Counted from the stretch's first letter, positions 31,517 through 40,448 are shown. The stretch is 42,235 bases of DNA from Schwartzia sp. (in: firmicutes) (GCA_017458745.1 JAFTAB010000082.1:1-42235); one strand, 5' to 3'. Translations and numbers: made by a program. The notes: generated by a model not told the origin, from the sequence alone.

Positions 31517-32561
31517 CTACACGGCAAGGGAGCAGGAGGATATTCTGACCGAGCTGCAAGGCTTCAGCGCGGTCGAGGCAAGCAAATTCGAGGGCACTTT
31601 TGAATATGACGTGCTCTCGTCAAACAGCATAGAGTTTGCAAAAATCGAGGTCGAGCTTGAGGAGCTATACAAGGCCGCTTTTGCCGATACAAGCTGGGGC
31701 GATTATCTCACTATGATAGCGGGGCAAGCTGGAGTGCTGCGAAAGGCCGCGGTCAATGCTATCGGAATTGTGACGGCCAGAGGGAATGGAAAAGTCCCTG
31801 CTGGCAGTCTTTTCTCTACGGCCGGGGGCATTCGATTTCGCACGAATAAAGAAGCCATCATCGTGAATGAAGGCGACATTACCGTTACTGCTGTTAATGC
31901 CGGGGACAGCGGCAACGTGGAAGCCGGCACTATAAATCTAATCCCCATGTCAATACCGGGGATAATGTCAGTCACAAATGCGGAGGCTACGACGGATGGC
32001 TACGATGAGGAAACAGATGAGGCTCTTTTGGAAAGATACCTCATAAAGGTAAGGATGCCGGCGACCTCTGGAAATCCCTGGCACTATTATGAATGGGCAA
32101 CCGCCGTTGAGGGGGTGGGAAACGCAAAAATAATAAGATGCTGGGATGGACCAAATACGGTCAAGGTGATTATTGCCGATAGTAATTTGGAAGAGGCGAG
32201 CGATACTCTCGTTCAAAAGACGTTTGAATATATTGAAGAGCGGCGGCCTATTGGCGCAAGAGTGACAGTGGTCTCAGCGCGGGCTCTTCCTATTGACGTG
32301 TCAGTTAAGATAACTGCTGGCTCATTTGATATGGATACATACATCAAGGCGGCGAAGGAATATCTAAAAACAGTGGCTCATGATGCCATAGGAACTTTGA
32401 CGCAGCAATCCGTCAGCATAGCGCAACTGGGGAGTCTTATCCTCACAAGCGGAGGAGCGAGGGATTATGATGACCTCTTGATAAATGGCACTACCGAGAA
32501 TGTAGAGCTTGGCGCGGAGGAGATACCATCCCTGGGGGAGGTGCTCTTAAGTGGCGAATAA
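31509..32561 (+). CDS. Baseplate J-like protein (XkdT)
   Basis: A 350-aa product from ATG 31509. EGTFEYDVLSSNSIEFAKIE, then ARGNGKVPAGSLFSTAGGIR and TDEALLERYLIKVRMPATSG with PWHYYEWATAV are textbook Baseplate_J motifs. It makes the wedge ring that triggers sheath contraction. Confidence 0.96.
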   Translation: MSSYTAREQEDILTELQGFSAVEASKFEGTFEYDVLSSNSIEFAKIEVELEELYKAAFADTSWGDYLTMIAGQAGVLRKAAVNAIGIVTARGNGKVPAGSLFSTAGGIRFRTNKEAIIVNEGDITVTAVNAGDSGNVEAGTINLIPMSIPGIMSVTNAEATTDGYDEETDEALLERYLIKVRMPATSGNPWHYYEWATAVEGVGNAKIIRCWDGPNTVKVIIADSNLEEASDTLVQKTFEYIEERRPIGARVTVVSARALPIDVSVKITAGSFDMDTYIKAAKEYLKTVAHDAIGTLTQQSVSIAQLGSLILTSGGARDYDDLLINGTTENVELGAEEIPSLGEVLLSGE

Positions 32562-33585
32562 TGAAAGGGATTATGACAACTACATTAAAGCGATAAATAA
32601 CACTCGCTTTGAGTTCCTGCGTCTGCTACCTGTTGACCTAATGCACTATCTCCCGCCATTTCTTAAAAAAGACGATAATTTCAGCGAGACGATGAGGACT
32701 TTGTCCAACGAGCATGAGGAGCAGCGATTGCTTCTTCAGGATATAGCCGCTCAGTTCTTCGTTGATACGGCGACGTGGGGATTATCAAGCTGGGAAAGAA
32801 TTTATCAGACGAAGCCACCGCCCGATGCTGACTACGCACTACGACGTTCACTAATAAAAGCGAAGATGCTTGGCGCGGGAACGATGACGGTTGATTCCAT
32901 AAAGCAGCTTGTCAATCAATTCATCGTTAAGCGTGACGCAGAGATAGATGAGCTGCCATCACCGGGAACTTTTTTGGTGATTATGCGCTCAGGGACATAT
33001 CGTCTGCCTGAGATAAGACAAGCATTGGCGGAAATGGCGCCAGCGCATTTACTTTTCGGCTTTCAAATTGACCTCAATCCCAATAAAGACGGCATCGATT
33101 ACTACACGGGCATTGCCCATTTTAATCTCGGGCTAAAAACGATACTGATTCGCGAGCCTCCCGACTCAATCATTAATTACAATGCGGGCGTGGGGCATGT
33201 GCGAATCGGTAGCGTCACCATAGGCGCGGGAGAGGCACCGTCACCGTCGCCCGTCACCCTGCATGAGGGCATAATGACATTCCGCACCGGGCGCGTTAAG
33301 GTGTCGTATGACATCACCGACCTTGACGAGTCAGCAAAGGACCGCCTATATCCTGCGGGCGTTAAGATTCGCGCCTGCGTTGCTGAGTTCCGCCTCGGCG
33401 GCAAGCATATAGATATATCGGTTCCGGATGACACGAGGGAAAAACATTATGCCGGAATGTATGAGGCGAGAATGGGACGCAAGCGACTGGGGCTTAATGC
33501 GCCGACCAAGGCAAGACAAATCTACAATGCCGGGATTATTACTGGCAGGACAGGCCACGTCATCATTGACGCGGCAGAAGAATAG
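32551..33585 (+). CDS. DUF2313/YmfQ-like (XkdU) baseplate protein with C-terminal beta repeats
   Basis: A 344-aa product from GTG 32551. The N-terminal 200 residues (RLLPVDLMHYLPPFLKKDDN, ATWGLSSWERIYQ, RRSLIKAKMLGAGTMTVDSI) are the YmfQ/DUF2313 domain. About 140 extra residues follow, with four similar short units of the form Y-x-G-x(7)-G-x(4) (YYTGIAHFNLGLKTI, YNAGVGHVRIGSVTI, YAGMYEARMGRKRLG, YNAGIITGRTGHVII). This beta repeat is probably a fibre-attachment arm added to the standard protein. Confidence 0.88.
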   Translation: MANNERDYDNYIKAINNTRFEFLRLLPVDLMHYLPPFLKKDDNFSETMRTLSNEHEEQRLLLQDIAAQFFVDTATWGLSSWERIYQTKPPPDADYALRRSLIKAKMLGAGTMTVDSIKQLVNQFIVKRDAEIDELPSPGTFLVIMRSGTYRLPEIRQALAEMAPAHLLFGFQIDLNPNKDGIDYYTGIAHFNLGLKTILIREPPDSIINYNAGVGHVRIGSVTIGAGEAPSPSPVTLHEGIMTFRTGRVKVSYDITDLDESAKDRLYPAGVKIRACVAEFRLGGKHIDISVPDDTREKHYAGMYEARMGRKRLGLNAPTKARQIYNAGIITGRTGHVIIDAAEE

Positions 33586-33611
33586 ATTCAAATTGAAGGA
33601 GGAGTAATAAA

Positions 33612-34826
33612 ATGCCAGAAACAAGAAGCACTACGCTGACAATCGCGGGACTTAATTTGCTCGCAAGGTGTCAGACTGGAGCGGAGCTGCACTTTGCGCG
33701 TGTCTCCATGGGCGACGGCACTGTGCCTGAAGGCACAAACCTGAAGGAGATGACGGGGCTGGTCAGCCCGAAGCTCAATCTTCCAATTATGTCCGTGCGG
33801 GTGACGGGCGTTGGAACCACAGTCATGGAGACGCAGCTTAAAAACGAATCACTGACGCAGGGATTTTTTGCCCGCGAGGTTGGAATCTTCGCGATTGACC
33901 CCGACACCGGAGATGAGGTGCTGTACGCCGTTAGGAACACCGGGGACGACAGCGAGTACATTCCCGCTGGAGGCGGCTCAGAGGTGTGGAACCTCATTTA
34001 TGATGTCGTCACCGTTGTTGACCAGGCGCAGAACGTCACCGCGAATATCAACGGCGATGTGGTGTATATAACCCGCGTTGATTTCTATGAGCATCGCGAC
34101 AGCGCAAATCCTCATCCTAATATTCCGGGGCTGAGAGGACGGGTAAATACCACGAATTTCTTCTGGGCGCAGCAGAACGGGGACAATCATCTTCACCCGA
34201 TTTCGACTGACGACACGAGGCAACTGCTTCTCGGCGATTCCGCAAGCTCGATACCGATGCTGAGGAGCCGCATAAACCAGCTTGAGACAGAGCTGTCAAA
34301 CGTCGCCCTCGGGATGCTCGCAGAGCAAGAAATGCCAGACACCAATCTTTTAATCGCTGAGGATTTTGCATCACCGGATATGATAGACGAGCTGAAGGTG
34401 AAGGTGCTTTCCGCTGTCAGCGGTGACAACTCCATAGACATCGAGAGCAATAACGGAATAATTCAAGGCTCATGGGTGTGGATTTCTGACGGCATCCGCT
34501 CGGAATACATACAGATTCGCTCCGTGATAAAGCATGACGCAGTCTATCGCATCTTGGCGGAGCAGAGCCTAACTAAGACATACGACCTGACATCCACTTA
34601 CATCTATCGCACGACTGCGAGCGTCAGTAATGGCAGGGTAACGGGCGCAGGTGAGCGTCGAGGACTGGCGTGGAAGCCGACAACGACATGGAAGGGCATT
34701 AATGCAAATGTCGCGTCGACGCTTCCGCTGAACACGACACAGGATAATGCCGACAACTTTACGATTGACGGCGACGGCGAATTCACATCTGACGGTTTCT
34801 TTACATTGACTAATGAGGGGGCTTAA
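33612..34826 (+). CDS. Tail fibre protein with N-terminal phage tail-collar domain
   Basis: A 404-aa product from ATG 33612, with AAGGAGGAGTA upstream. TLTIAGLNLLARCQTGAELH, then FARVSMGDGTVPEGTNL and TQGFFAREVGIFAIDPDTGD define the phage tail-collar fibre domain, which attaches to the baseplate. HPISTDDTRQLLLGDSASSI follows, and a C-terminal region with alternating beta strands. The N-terminus is the conserved anchor, the C-terminus the probable adaptor for the Gly-rich protein encoded 2 nt further on. Confidence 0.88.
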   Translation: MPETRSTTLTIAGLNLLARCQTGAELHFARVSMGDGTVPEGTNLKEMTGLVSPKLNLPIMSVRVTGVGTTVMETQLKNESLTQGFFAREVGIFAIDPDTGDEVLYAVRNTGDDSEYIPAGGGSEVWNLIYDVVTVVDQAQNVTANINGDVVYITRVDFYEHRDSANPHPNIPGLRGRVNTTNFFWAQQNGDNHLHPISTDDTRQLLLGDSASSIPMLRSRINQLETELSNVALGMLAEQEMPDTNLLIAEDFASPDMIDELKVKVLSAVSGDNSIDIESNNGIIQGSWVWISDGIRSEYIQIRSVIKHDAVYRILAEQSLTKTYDLTSTYIYRTTASVSNGRVTGAGERRGLAWKPTTTWKGINANVASTLPLNTTQDNADNFTIDGDGEFTSDGFFTLTNEGA

Positions 34827-34828
34827 AA

Positions 34829-37066
34829 ATGGCTTTCAAACTGAAAGATTATGGCGGATATGGTACTGGATTATTGGGAGACGTAACTGACCCGTCGGGG
34901 CAGATTAATTCCTATGCGAGCGTTACAGACCATACTGCCACGACGATTACAATCGGCACGCCAAGCGAGGGAGAATATGAGAAATTTACCGTCGGCACTG
35001 AGATTTTGCTCCATGTCTCGGCGGGCAACGGCACCAGCACGGAAACATCAAAGCTCGGAAAATATATGACCGCGAAGATAACTGCGGTCTCCGGCAACGA
35101 CCTCACGATTGACAAGGACTGGACAAAAGTGATAAGCGCGGCTGAGGCGACAAATTATCAGGTGCAGGCTGTCACCATAGCCAATTTTGCGACTCTGTCG
35201 CTTACCACTGGCAGCATATCGCCTGTTGCCTATAGCGTTGCTAATGGATACGGCGGCATACTCGCTATAAAGTGCAGCAATAGTCTCTCTATGACGGGCG
35301 GGGCAATCAATCTCGTTAATAAAGGGATTCCTGTCGCGTCAACGGCGTATCGCCCTGTCACCAATCAGGAAACGAACGGAGTGGATGACTACACGTCAAC
35401 GTATCCATGCTGGGAGAATCACATCACTGCTCGCCAGTTCCTATTGTCTTGTGGCGATGGAGCGGCATTTGTTCTCACGAAAAAGCTCGCTATTACTGGT
35501 ACTGACTCGCGCATCGGTGGCACGGAGGCGGGAACGCAGTACGTCAGAGGCGCGAGGACAGGCGGCTCTTCCATTCTCATGTGCGCGGAGAGGATTGTCG
35601 GATGGACACCAACGCTTATCTCGTGTGCAAAGGGAAGCGGCGCGGGGCTAGGCAGATGCTATATCGCAAGCGACACGCTGCTGAGAAACGACGAGGCTCT
35701 ATATGCGTATGACAATATCTCTAATCCAAAGCGACTAAGAGAGAAAATGAATATAAAGAACTTTGGAAACGGGAAAGACGGGGCAATAGAAAACCCCATC
35801 GTGCCGATGAACAACTACGCCCATGTTACCGGCATGAACGCGAAGGGCACAATAATCACATTTAGCAACGCGACGAGCGACGGCATTGCAGGCTTTGAGG
35901 TCGGCGCGATGGTGATGTTCCATGTGTCAAAGCACCTTTCCAATGACTTAACGAAGCTGGGCAAGTTCATCGTGGCGAACATTATAAGCGTTGAGGATAG
36001 CAGCATAACCATTGATGCGAGCGTCAACGGCATAATGACCATGGCTGAGCTCTCAAACTATGACTGTCAGCTTATAACCATTCCTCAGGCATCAAGCGTT
36101 ACAATATCCACAAATTACACCTATACACGCGCTTGGGATAATACTAAAAAAATTGGCGGCGTGTTTGCCTGCGCGTGCAACGGAACCTTTGACTTGTCGA
36201 ACGGCAAGATAAACATGGAGAACAAGGGCGGAGGCTCAAGCTATGGAAGCGTTGGATTAAACATAATCGGCAACGCGCAGGATTGTGATAAGCTACCTAT
36301 AAGCAATGGCAATGGGTCTGTGTTTATTTTAGCGCAGAATTTAATTGAAAATAACAATTCAAGGATAGGTGGAACATATAGTGGAAACGCATTAGGCGGT
36401 ACAGGTGGTGCATCTAACTGTGGGGCTGGTGCGCAAGGCGGCGCAGGATACGGCGGCGGTGGATACGGAAGAGGAAGTGGTTCTCGCCAAAGTTATAGCA
36501 ACGCCGGTAGTGGCGGTGCTGGCGGAGCAGGTGGCACTGGGGGATACGGAGGCACTGGCGGAAATGGTGGCAATGGTGGCAATGGCGGTAATGGAAATAC
36601 CTCAAACAATAGCCATTCTGGTGGACGCGGTGGAAATGGCGGCATAGGCGGTCGAGGTGGATATGGAGGAAATGGCGGAACCGGAGGAAACGGCGGCGTT
36701 GGCGGGGGATGTGGCTATGATTCTGGTGGTGGCGCAGGCGGTACTGGCGGTGCTGGAGGTAATGGCGCACTAGGAAAAAACGGCACTAATGGAGGTGCAG
36801 GTGGAGCAGGGGGATACGGAGGCACTGGCGGAAATGGTAGAACAGGAAATAATGGCGTCAATGGCGGTGGCTCAATAGGTGGACCATCAACCAATCAAGG
36901 CTCTCACATAATGCTCATAGCCGACACCATGACATCTTATTTATCTGCAATATCAAGCGGCGGTCAAGGCGGCGTGTACGGCTCTCATGATGCTGGCTGG
37001 TCGGGCTGGGCTTACGTCTACTGCAACAACATAACAAGCGAAGATTTAACAGGGGTGGTGGCATAA
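34829..37066 (+). CDS. Glycine-rich tail fibre / receptor-binding protein
   Basis: A 745-aa product. Residues 1-165 and about 310-470 are two related beta-rich modules (LGKYMTAKITAVSGNDLTID versus LGKFIVANIISVEDSSITID). Residues ~515-690 are dominated by Gly with Asn, Thr, Ala (GGTGGNGGNGGNG), suggesting polyglycine-II packing, as in T-even-like phage gp38 adhesin tips. A C-terminal cap (MTSYLSAISSGGQGGVYGSH, ending LTGVVA) closes the protein. This domain order suits a receptor-binding fibre. The DNA has a 30-bp direct repeat described separately. Confidence 0.85.
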   Translation: MAFKLKDYGGYGTGLLGDVTDPSGQINSYASVTDHTATTITIGTPSEGEYEKFTVGTEILLHVSAGNGTSTETSKLGKYMTAKITAVSGNDLTIDKDWTKVISAAEATNYQVQAVTIANFATLSLTTGSISPVAYSVANGYGGILAIKCSNSLSMTGGAINLVNKGIPVASTAYRPVTNQETNGVDDYTSTYPCWENHITARQFLLSCGDGAAFVLTKKLAITGTDSRIGGTEAGTQYVRGARTGGSSILMCAERIVGWTPTLISCAKGSGAGLGRCYIASDTLLRNDEALYAYDNISNPKRLREKMNIKNFGNGKDGAIENPIVPMNNYAHVTGMNAKGTIITFSNATSDGIAGFEVGAMVMFHVSKHLSNDLTKLGKFIVANIISVEDSSITIDASVNGIMTMAELSNYDCQLITIPQASSVTISTNYTYTRAWDNTKKIGGVFACACNGTFDLSNGKINMENKGGGSSYGSVGLNIIGNAQDCDKLPISNGNGSVFILAQNLIENNNSRIGGTYSGNALGGTGGASNCGAGAQGGAGYGGGGYGRGSGSRQSYSNAGSGGAGGAGGTGGYGGTGGNGGNGGNGGNGNTSNNSHSGGRGGNGGIGGRGGYGGNGGTGGNGGVGGGCGYDSGGGAGGTGGAGGNGALGKNGTNGGAGGAGGYGGTGGNGRTGNNGVNGGGSIGGPSTNQGSHIMLIADTMTSYLSAISSGGQGGVYGSHDAGWSGWAYVYCNNITSEDLTGVVA
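36539..36838 (+). repeat. In-frame 30-bp direct repeat pair in the Gly-rich region
   Basis: Positions 36539-36568 and 36809-36838 are identical over 30 bp (GGGGGATACGGAGGCACTGG and a further 10 bp). The spacing of 270 bp is exactly 90 codons, so recombination between the copies would delete 90 residues without changing the frame. Confidence 0.8.
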
Positions 37067-38530
37067 ATGCTTACGACAAACACAATGAGGTACGGCACGG
37101 ATGAATTTGCCTCGCGCAAGCAGGCAAGGCTTGAGGCGAAAAGCCCATGGAACACGGCGGGACAGACAAACATAGAGGGCTTTGAGGTCGCCTCGTCAAT
37201 ACCGGCCGACTCAAATGTCAGGCTGATTTTCAAGGTTGACGGCGCGTATCATGTGTTCGACTCCTCTCACGCCCCTGTCGCCTACACTGGAGCTGATGAT
37301 ATTGACGGCATACTGGAGAATGGCAACACTCCCGATGAGCTTGCTGATGTTACTGACATATCAAGCTGGATTGGCAAGGAGATTTATCCCGTCATCGTGC
37401 TTGATGCGTCTCCCGAGGCGACTGTCATGCCAAAGGTTAAAATCTCGCTCAAGGTTCGCAACAACCAAGACAAATTTGAGATGTCGGAGGAAAGCGCGGA
37501 ATACTCGCTGGTCTACGACGAGGAAACGGGCACGCTTCCCAAAATCATTTCATGCGTCGCCGAGCTGGGCGACGAGGGGCAGGGAAGCACAACAGTCCAA
37601 GCGTCAATAAAAGGCGCGGATGGGACGTGGAGCGAATACATGAGCCTTGCAAATATCGCCAACATAACGGCGAGCGCGATAAAGTACAAGGCATCATACG
37701 CGGTGCAGACAATCAATGGCGACGACACCGCGAAGGTGAGAAGCGTCACGCTACGCTATGCGAGCGGGGAGACATCCGTGTCCGGCGATACTGCCGCCGA
37801 GATTTACACCGTCACGCAGAGCTATGCGGAAGGACTCGGCTATTGCAATGTACTTGTCAAGCACAAAAAGCTGAAGAACGCCATCATGGACGCTTATGTG
37901 GCTTTCAAGTCCGAGACCAGCAAACGCGAGATGATTCAGATTGGCATGGGCACAGGCGAGCGTCAGACGCTTACACTGGGCGTGGATAATGTTGCTGACA
38001 CTGGCATTAATCACGCGAGCATAAAGATATACGTTAATAGCAGGAATTACGTAGGATTTTCCTACAATACCGAGACATCAGAGGTGACATTGACTGCCGA
38101 GGCTGGCGCGGCAATATCCGCGTCATACGAGTATGGCTGGGAGCAGGAGACGTGGAATAAAATGACGCTTCAGAATACCGAGCCGTATCAGGGAAGCTCC
38201 ACGATGTGCGCCTCTCGATTCGCGTATACCTTGCCTTCGGACGCTGGCACCAAGACAGTGTCAAACGTGAAGCTCGTCATATCTAGGCCGACCGGCATCG
38301 TCGAGGATGAGCTGCTTGGAATAGCTACAGGCAGCAAGCAGGCATTTGTGCTGCCATACGCGGCCAGCAAGGACACCATACAATGCACAGGCTCGTGGAG
38401 TTACGACGAGGACACGCAGATTATAACGGTCGTCGCAGCTCGTGACACCGAGATAAGAATAAGCTACACATGGACTGCCGAGAATCCAGCCATTTACGGC
38501 ATGACAGTAGGCTGGGCTATTGCTGCTTAA
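37067..38530 (+). CDS. Large structural protein of the fibre region, 487 aa
   Basis: ATG 37067 is one base past the fibre stop. The N-terminal half has beta-type segments (FKVDGAYHVFDSSHAPVAY, IYPVIVLDASPEATVMPKVK). The C-terminal half has two similar strands sets ending in SASYEYGWEQETWNKMTLQN and RISYTWTAENPAIYGMTVGW. This is a beta-sandwich-like multi-domain protein, likely part of the fibre or baseplate appendage. No named family is recognised. Long frames in other phases here are shadows. Confidence 0.8.
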   Translation: MLTTNTMRYGTDEFASRKQARLEAKSPWNTAGQTNIEGFEVASSIPADSNVRLIFKVDGAYHVFDSSHAPVAYTGADDIDGILENGNTPDELADVTDISSWIGKEIYPVIVLDASPEATVMPKVKISLKVRNNQDKFEMSEESAEYSLVYDEETGTLPKIISCVAELGDEGQGSTTVQASIKGADGTWSEYMSLANIANITASAIKYKASYAVQTINGDDTAKVRSVTLRYASGETSVSGDTAAEIYTVTQSYAEGLGYCNVLVKHKKLKNAIMDAYVAFKSETSKREMIQIGMGTGERQTLTLGVDNVADTGINHASIKIYVNSRNYVGFSYNTETSEVTLTAEAGAAISASYEYGWEQETWNKMTLQNTEPYQGSSTMCASRFAYTLPSDAGTKTVSNVKLVISRPTGIVEDELLGIATGSKQAFVLPYAASKDTIQCTGSWSYDEDTQIITVVAARDTEIRISYTWTAENPAIYGMTVGWAIAA

Positions 38531-38545
38531 CAGGAGGGAATCACA

Positions 38546-38686
38546 ATGGGCGTAAAAATAGTAAAGGATAAATCCAATAAGGACAAAAAGCAAAAGCAAA
38601 TCGAGAAGCAGGCGAAAGACCTTGAGGCTCAGCTTCTTGATTTGCAGGAGATAACCGCGGCGATTCTTGAAGGGAGTGCTTCGTAA
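38546..38686 (+). CDS. 46-aa basic helical protein
   Basis: ATG 38546 lies 6 nt past GGAGGGAATC. The product opens MGVKIVKDKSNKDKKQKQIE and continues as a coiled-coil-like helix, DLEAQLLDLQEITAAILEGS. Its stop overlaps the ATG of the XkdX-like gene. Small proteins of this type precede XkdX in other phages. Function unknown. Confidence 0.7.
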   Translation: MGVKIVKDKSNKDKKQKQIEKQAKDLEAQLLDLQEITAAILEGSAS

Positions 38687-38823
38687 TGGCAGAAACAAAA
38701 AATTGGCCGATGATAAGAATGTATGCCAATCTGGTAAAGCATGGCCGAAGGACATTAGAAGAGGTGCCGAAAAAATATCGCGATGATGTTGAGGCGTACC
38801 TTAATGGCACGTTGACCGAATAA
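38686..38823 (+). CDS. XkdX family protein, 45 aa
   Basis: ATG 38686 overlaps the previous stop codon by 1 nt. NWPMIRMYANLVKHGRRTLE, then EVPKKYRDDVEAYLNG fits the XkdX pattern: an aromatic/basic helix, then a spacer and VPxxYRxxV. XkdX genes mark the end of the tail module in PBSX-type phages. A terminator follows. Confidence 0.8.
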   Translation: MAETKNWPMIRMYANLVKHGRRTLEEVPKKYRDDVEAYLNGTLTE

Positions 38824-38841
38824 AGCAATTGATTGAAAGGT

Positions 38842-38875
38842 AAGGGAGCATTTAAGGTGATGCTCCCTTTTTCTT
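38842..38875 (+). terminator. Terminator at the end of the tail module
   Basis: A perfect 10-bp stem AAGGGAGCAT/ATGCTCCCTT with an 8-nt loop and a T-rich tail. It separates the tail operon from the membrane/lysis genes and is again directly upstream of a ribosome site (AAAGGAGGTG). Confidence 0.88.
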
Positions 38876-38901
38876 TTAATGACGGTAAAAGGAGGTGCGA
38901 C

Positions 38902-39267
38902 ATGGAATCATTTGCGTCAATGTGTTTTCAGGCCATACCGACAATACTCAATATGCTCATCCTCGGCATCATAGGGATGTGGAAGAAAAAGCAGAACGAG
39001 AGAGATGAGATGGAGAGGGAAAAGAATGAATGGCGTAAGAATATCGAGGATGCCATGAGGGCTATTCTGCATGACAGGATAATCCAGTCCAGCAAGCATT
39101 TCATTGGTCTACACTACTCGCCTATTGATGTCAGGGAAAATGTCGAGGAGATGTACAAGGCATACGTGAAGCTTCATGGAAATGGAACGGCCAAGAGGAT
39201 GTTTGAGGAACTAATGAATTTGCCGCTGGAGGATCCTAATCAGCAAGCAAAGCGGGCGATCTCATGA
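38902..39267 (+). CDS. Membrane protein with N-terminal TM and coiled coil, 121 aa
   Basis: ATG 38902, after AAAGGAGGTGCGAC. One hydrophobic helix (residues ~8-27, CFQAIPTILNMLILGIIGMW) is followed by a strongly charged coiled coil (KKKQNERDEMEREKNEWRKN) and a mixed C-terminal domain. This layout occurs in small phage holin-associated or BhlA-like proteins, but it is also compatible with other roles. It lies first in the lysis block and overlaps the next membrane gene by 4 nt. Confidence 0.75.
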   Translation: MESFASMCFQAIPTILNMLILGIIGMWKKKQNERDEMEREKNEWRKNIEDAMRAILHDRIIQSSKHFIGLHYSPIDVRENVEEMYKAYVKLHGNGTAKRMFEELMNLPLEDPNQQAKRAIS

Positions 39268-39641
39268 TTGATTTTAGCAAGATTAATATAGGGGAGCTGC
39301 TGACGCGGGGATTGAAAAAGAGCGTGAAGGCGGTAGCAAAGCTCAAAATAAAGGGCGCGCCACGATTGATTGTGTACGTGTTTCTATCGCTCATAATCTT
39401 GGCTGTTGCCCTTTTTATAATCGCGTGGATATGGCGTTGGTGGTTTGGGACAGTCGAGTTTGACCATATGATAAAGATGGTGGCGACGCTCACGAGCACG
39501 AGCTTCATAGCGGCCATTGCCTTTTTCTTCAAGGCGTTGTCTGATGACCTCGACGGGGACGGCATACCTGACATGATGCAGGAGCATGACAGCAAGAGGA
39601 ATTTTCCGAGAAAGGAGCACGATAGAAATGATGCACCCTGA
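39264..39641 (+). CDS. Two-TM membrane protein, holin candidate
   Basis: A 125-aa product. Basic N-terminal part, then TM1 (IVYVFLSLIILAVALFIIAW, residues ~36-57) and TM2 (MVATLTSTSFIAAIAFFFKA, ~72-91). The C-terminal tail is acidic then basic (DDLDGDGIPDMMQEHD). Two TM segments and position upstream of the probable endolysin suit a class II holin. The DLDGDGIPDM sequence resembles a Ca-binding (dockerin/EF-like) loop. The holin call is inferred. Confidence 0.65.
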   Translation: MIDFSKINIGELLTRGLKKSVKAVAKLKIKGAPRLIVYVFLSLIILAVALFIIAWIWRWWFGTVEFDHMIKMVATLTSTSFIAAIAFFFKALSDDLDGDGIPDMMQEHDSKRNFPRKEHDRNDAP

Positions 39642-39858
39642 AATAGTTTCGCTGCTCGCTGAAAAAATGGAAAGCGCGATACGCGAGACGAGGTCAAAAA
39701 AGGATTTCGTCGCGGACAACGACGCTTGGAAATATCTTGTCAGCGAGGGGCAGTTTAAGATTCCATCAGAGTCAATGGCTGTGATTAGGGACAAGGCTAA
39801 AGACAGCAGGATTTATGCGCAAATTTGCGACATTGTTAAGGAGCGTGAAAAAAAATGA
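39628..39858 (+). CDS. Hypothetical 76-aa protein
   Basis: I chose ATG 39628, with AGGAGCACGATAGAA upstream; ATG 39631 is one codon on. The product is helical: HPEIVSLLAEKMESAIRETR, then VADNDAWKYLVSEGQF and an Arg/Lys end. It overlaps the holin candidate and the endolysin candidate. It might be a lysis regulator (antiholin-like), but there is no membrane segment and no direct evidence. Confidence 0.6.
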   Translation: MMHPEIVSLLAEKMESAIRETRSKKDFVADNDAWKYLVSEGQFKIPSESMAVIRDKAKDSRIYAQICDIVKEREKK

Positions 39859-40448
39859 CGAACGAGGAACTGGCGAAAGAGATTGCAAACGGACTGATTG
39901 ACGGTGGATTCGAGGGAGGATTTGACGCGGTCTCATGCTCGACGGCGGGAGACTACCCGTCACTTGGCTGCTCACAGTGGGAGGGCGGCAGAGCAGATGA
40001 CCTCCTCTCGCGCATTGAGGGCGGCGATTACTACATTGGTCGCACGTACAGCGATATAGACGCGTCGGGTGAGCTTGATGCCTTGTCCGAGCTGCTTGAC
40101 AGTGAGCAGGGGCAGGATGCGCAGAGGGAAAAACTAGCCGAGGACACGCTTGATTATGTGGAGGCATTGACCGACATAGAGTGCTTCGATGATAGCCGGG
40201 CTATAATCTACGCCGGCATTTGGTGCCCGACGTCGACGTATGTCGTGACTCATTTTATTGCTCGCATGGCTGGTCGCGGCGAGAAAGTAAATGACCTTTA
40301 CACGCTTGCCATCATATTCAAGGAAGAGTATGCGCGAGCGGCTGGATGCGAGGAATACGCCGAGGGCTATGCCAACAGGGCGATGGGCACATATAACCTC
40401 GTGCGAGAGATGGATTTGTCCGAGTATGGTGTGCCGGAATATGATTGA
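39855..40448 (+). CDS. Probable endolysin with atypical lysozyme-like domain
   Basis: A 197-aa product. GGFEGGFDAVSCSTAGDYPS then LGCSQWEGGRADDLLSRIEG is a signature I associate with a peptidoglycan-hydrolase-type domain in anaerobe phages (GxYxSV...SxGxxQWxGxRAxxLL). E20 is a candidate catalytic acid. The rest is helical and acidic, with no signal peptide or cell-wall-binding repeat. Position between a holin candidate and the spanin-like pair supports endolysin. The enzymatic class is not certain. Confidence 0.65.
   Translation: MTNEELAKEIANGLIDGGFEGGFDAVSCSTAGDYPSLGCSQWEGGRADDLLSRIEGGDYYIGRTYSDIDASGELDALSELLDSEQGQDAQREKLAEDTLDYVEALTDIECFDDSRAIIYAGIWCPTSTYVVTHFIARMAGRGEKVNDLYTLAIIFKEEYARAAGCEEYAEGYANRAMGTYNLVREMDLSEYGVPEYD

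Noticed and set aside
36405-36770. Long frames on both strands in the Gly-rich fibre region
   Set aside because: Low-complexity GGN repeats leave all frames open. The plus alternative is Val/Ala-rich and the minus one His/Arg-rich, both simple reflections of the repeat.
37552-37989. 145-codon plus frame inside the 487-aa fibre-region gene
   Set aside because: Arg-rich shadow with no ribosome site. The main frame is continuous and beta-rich.
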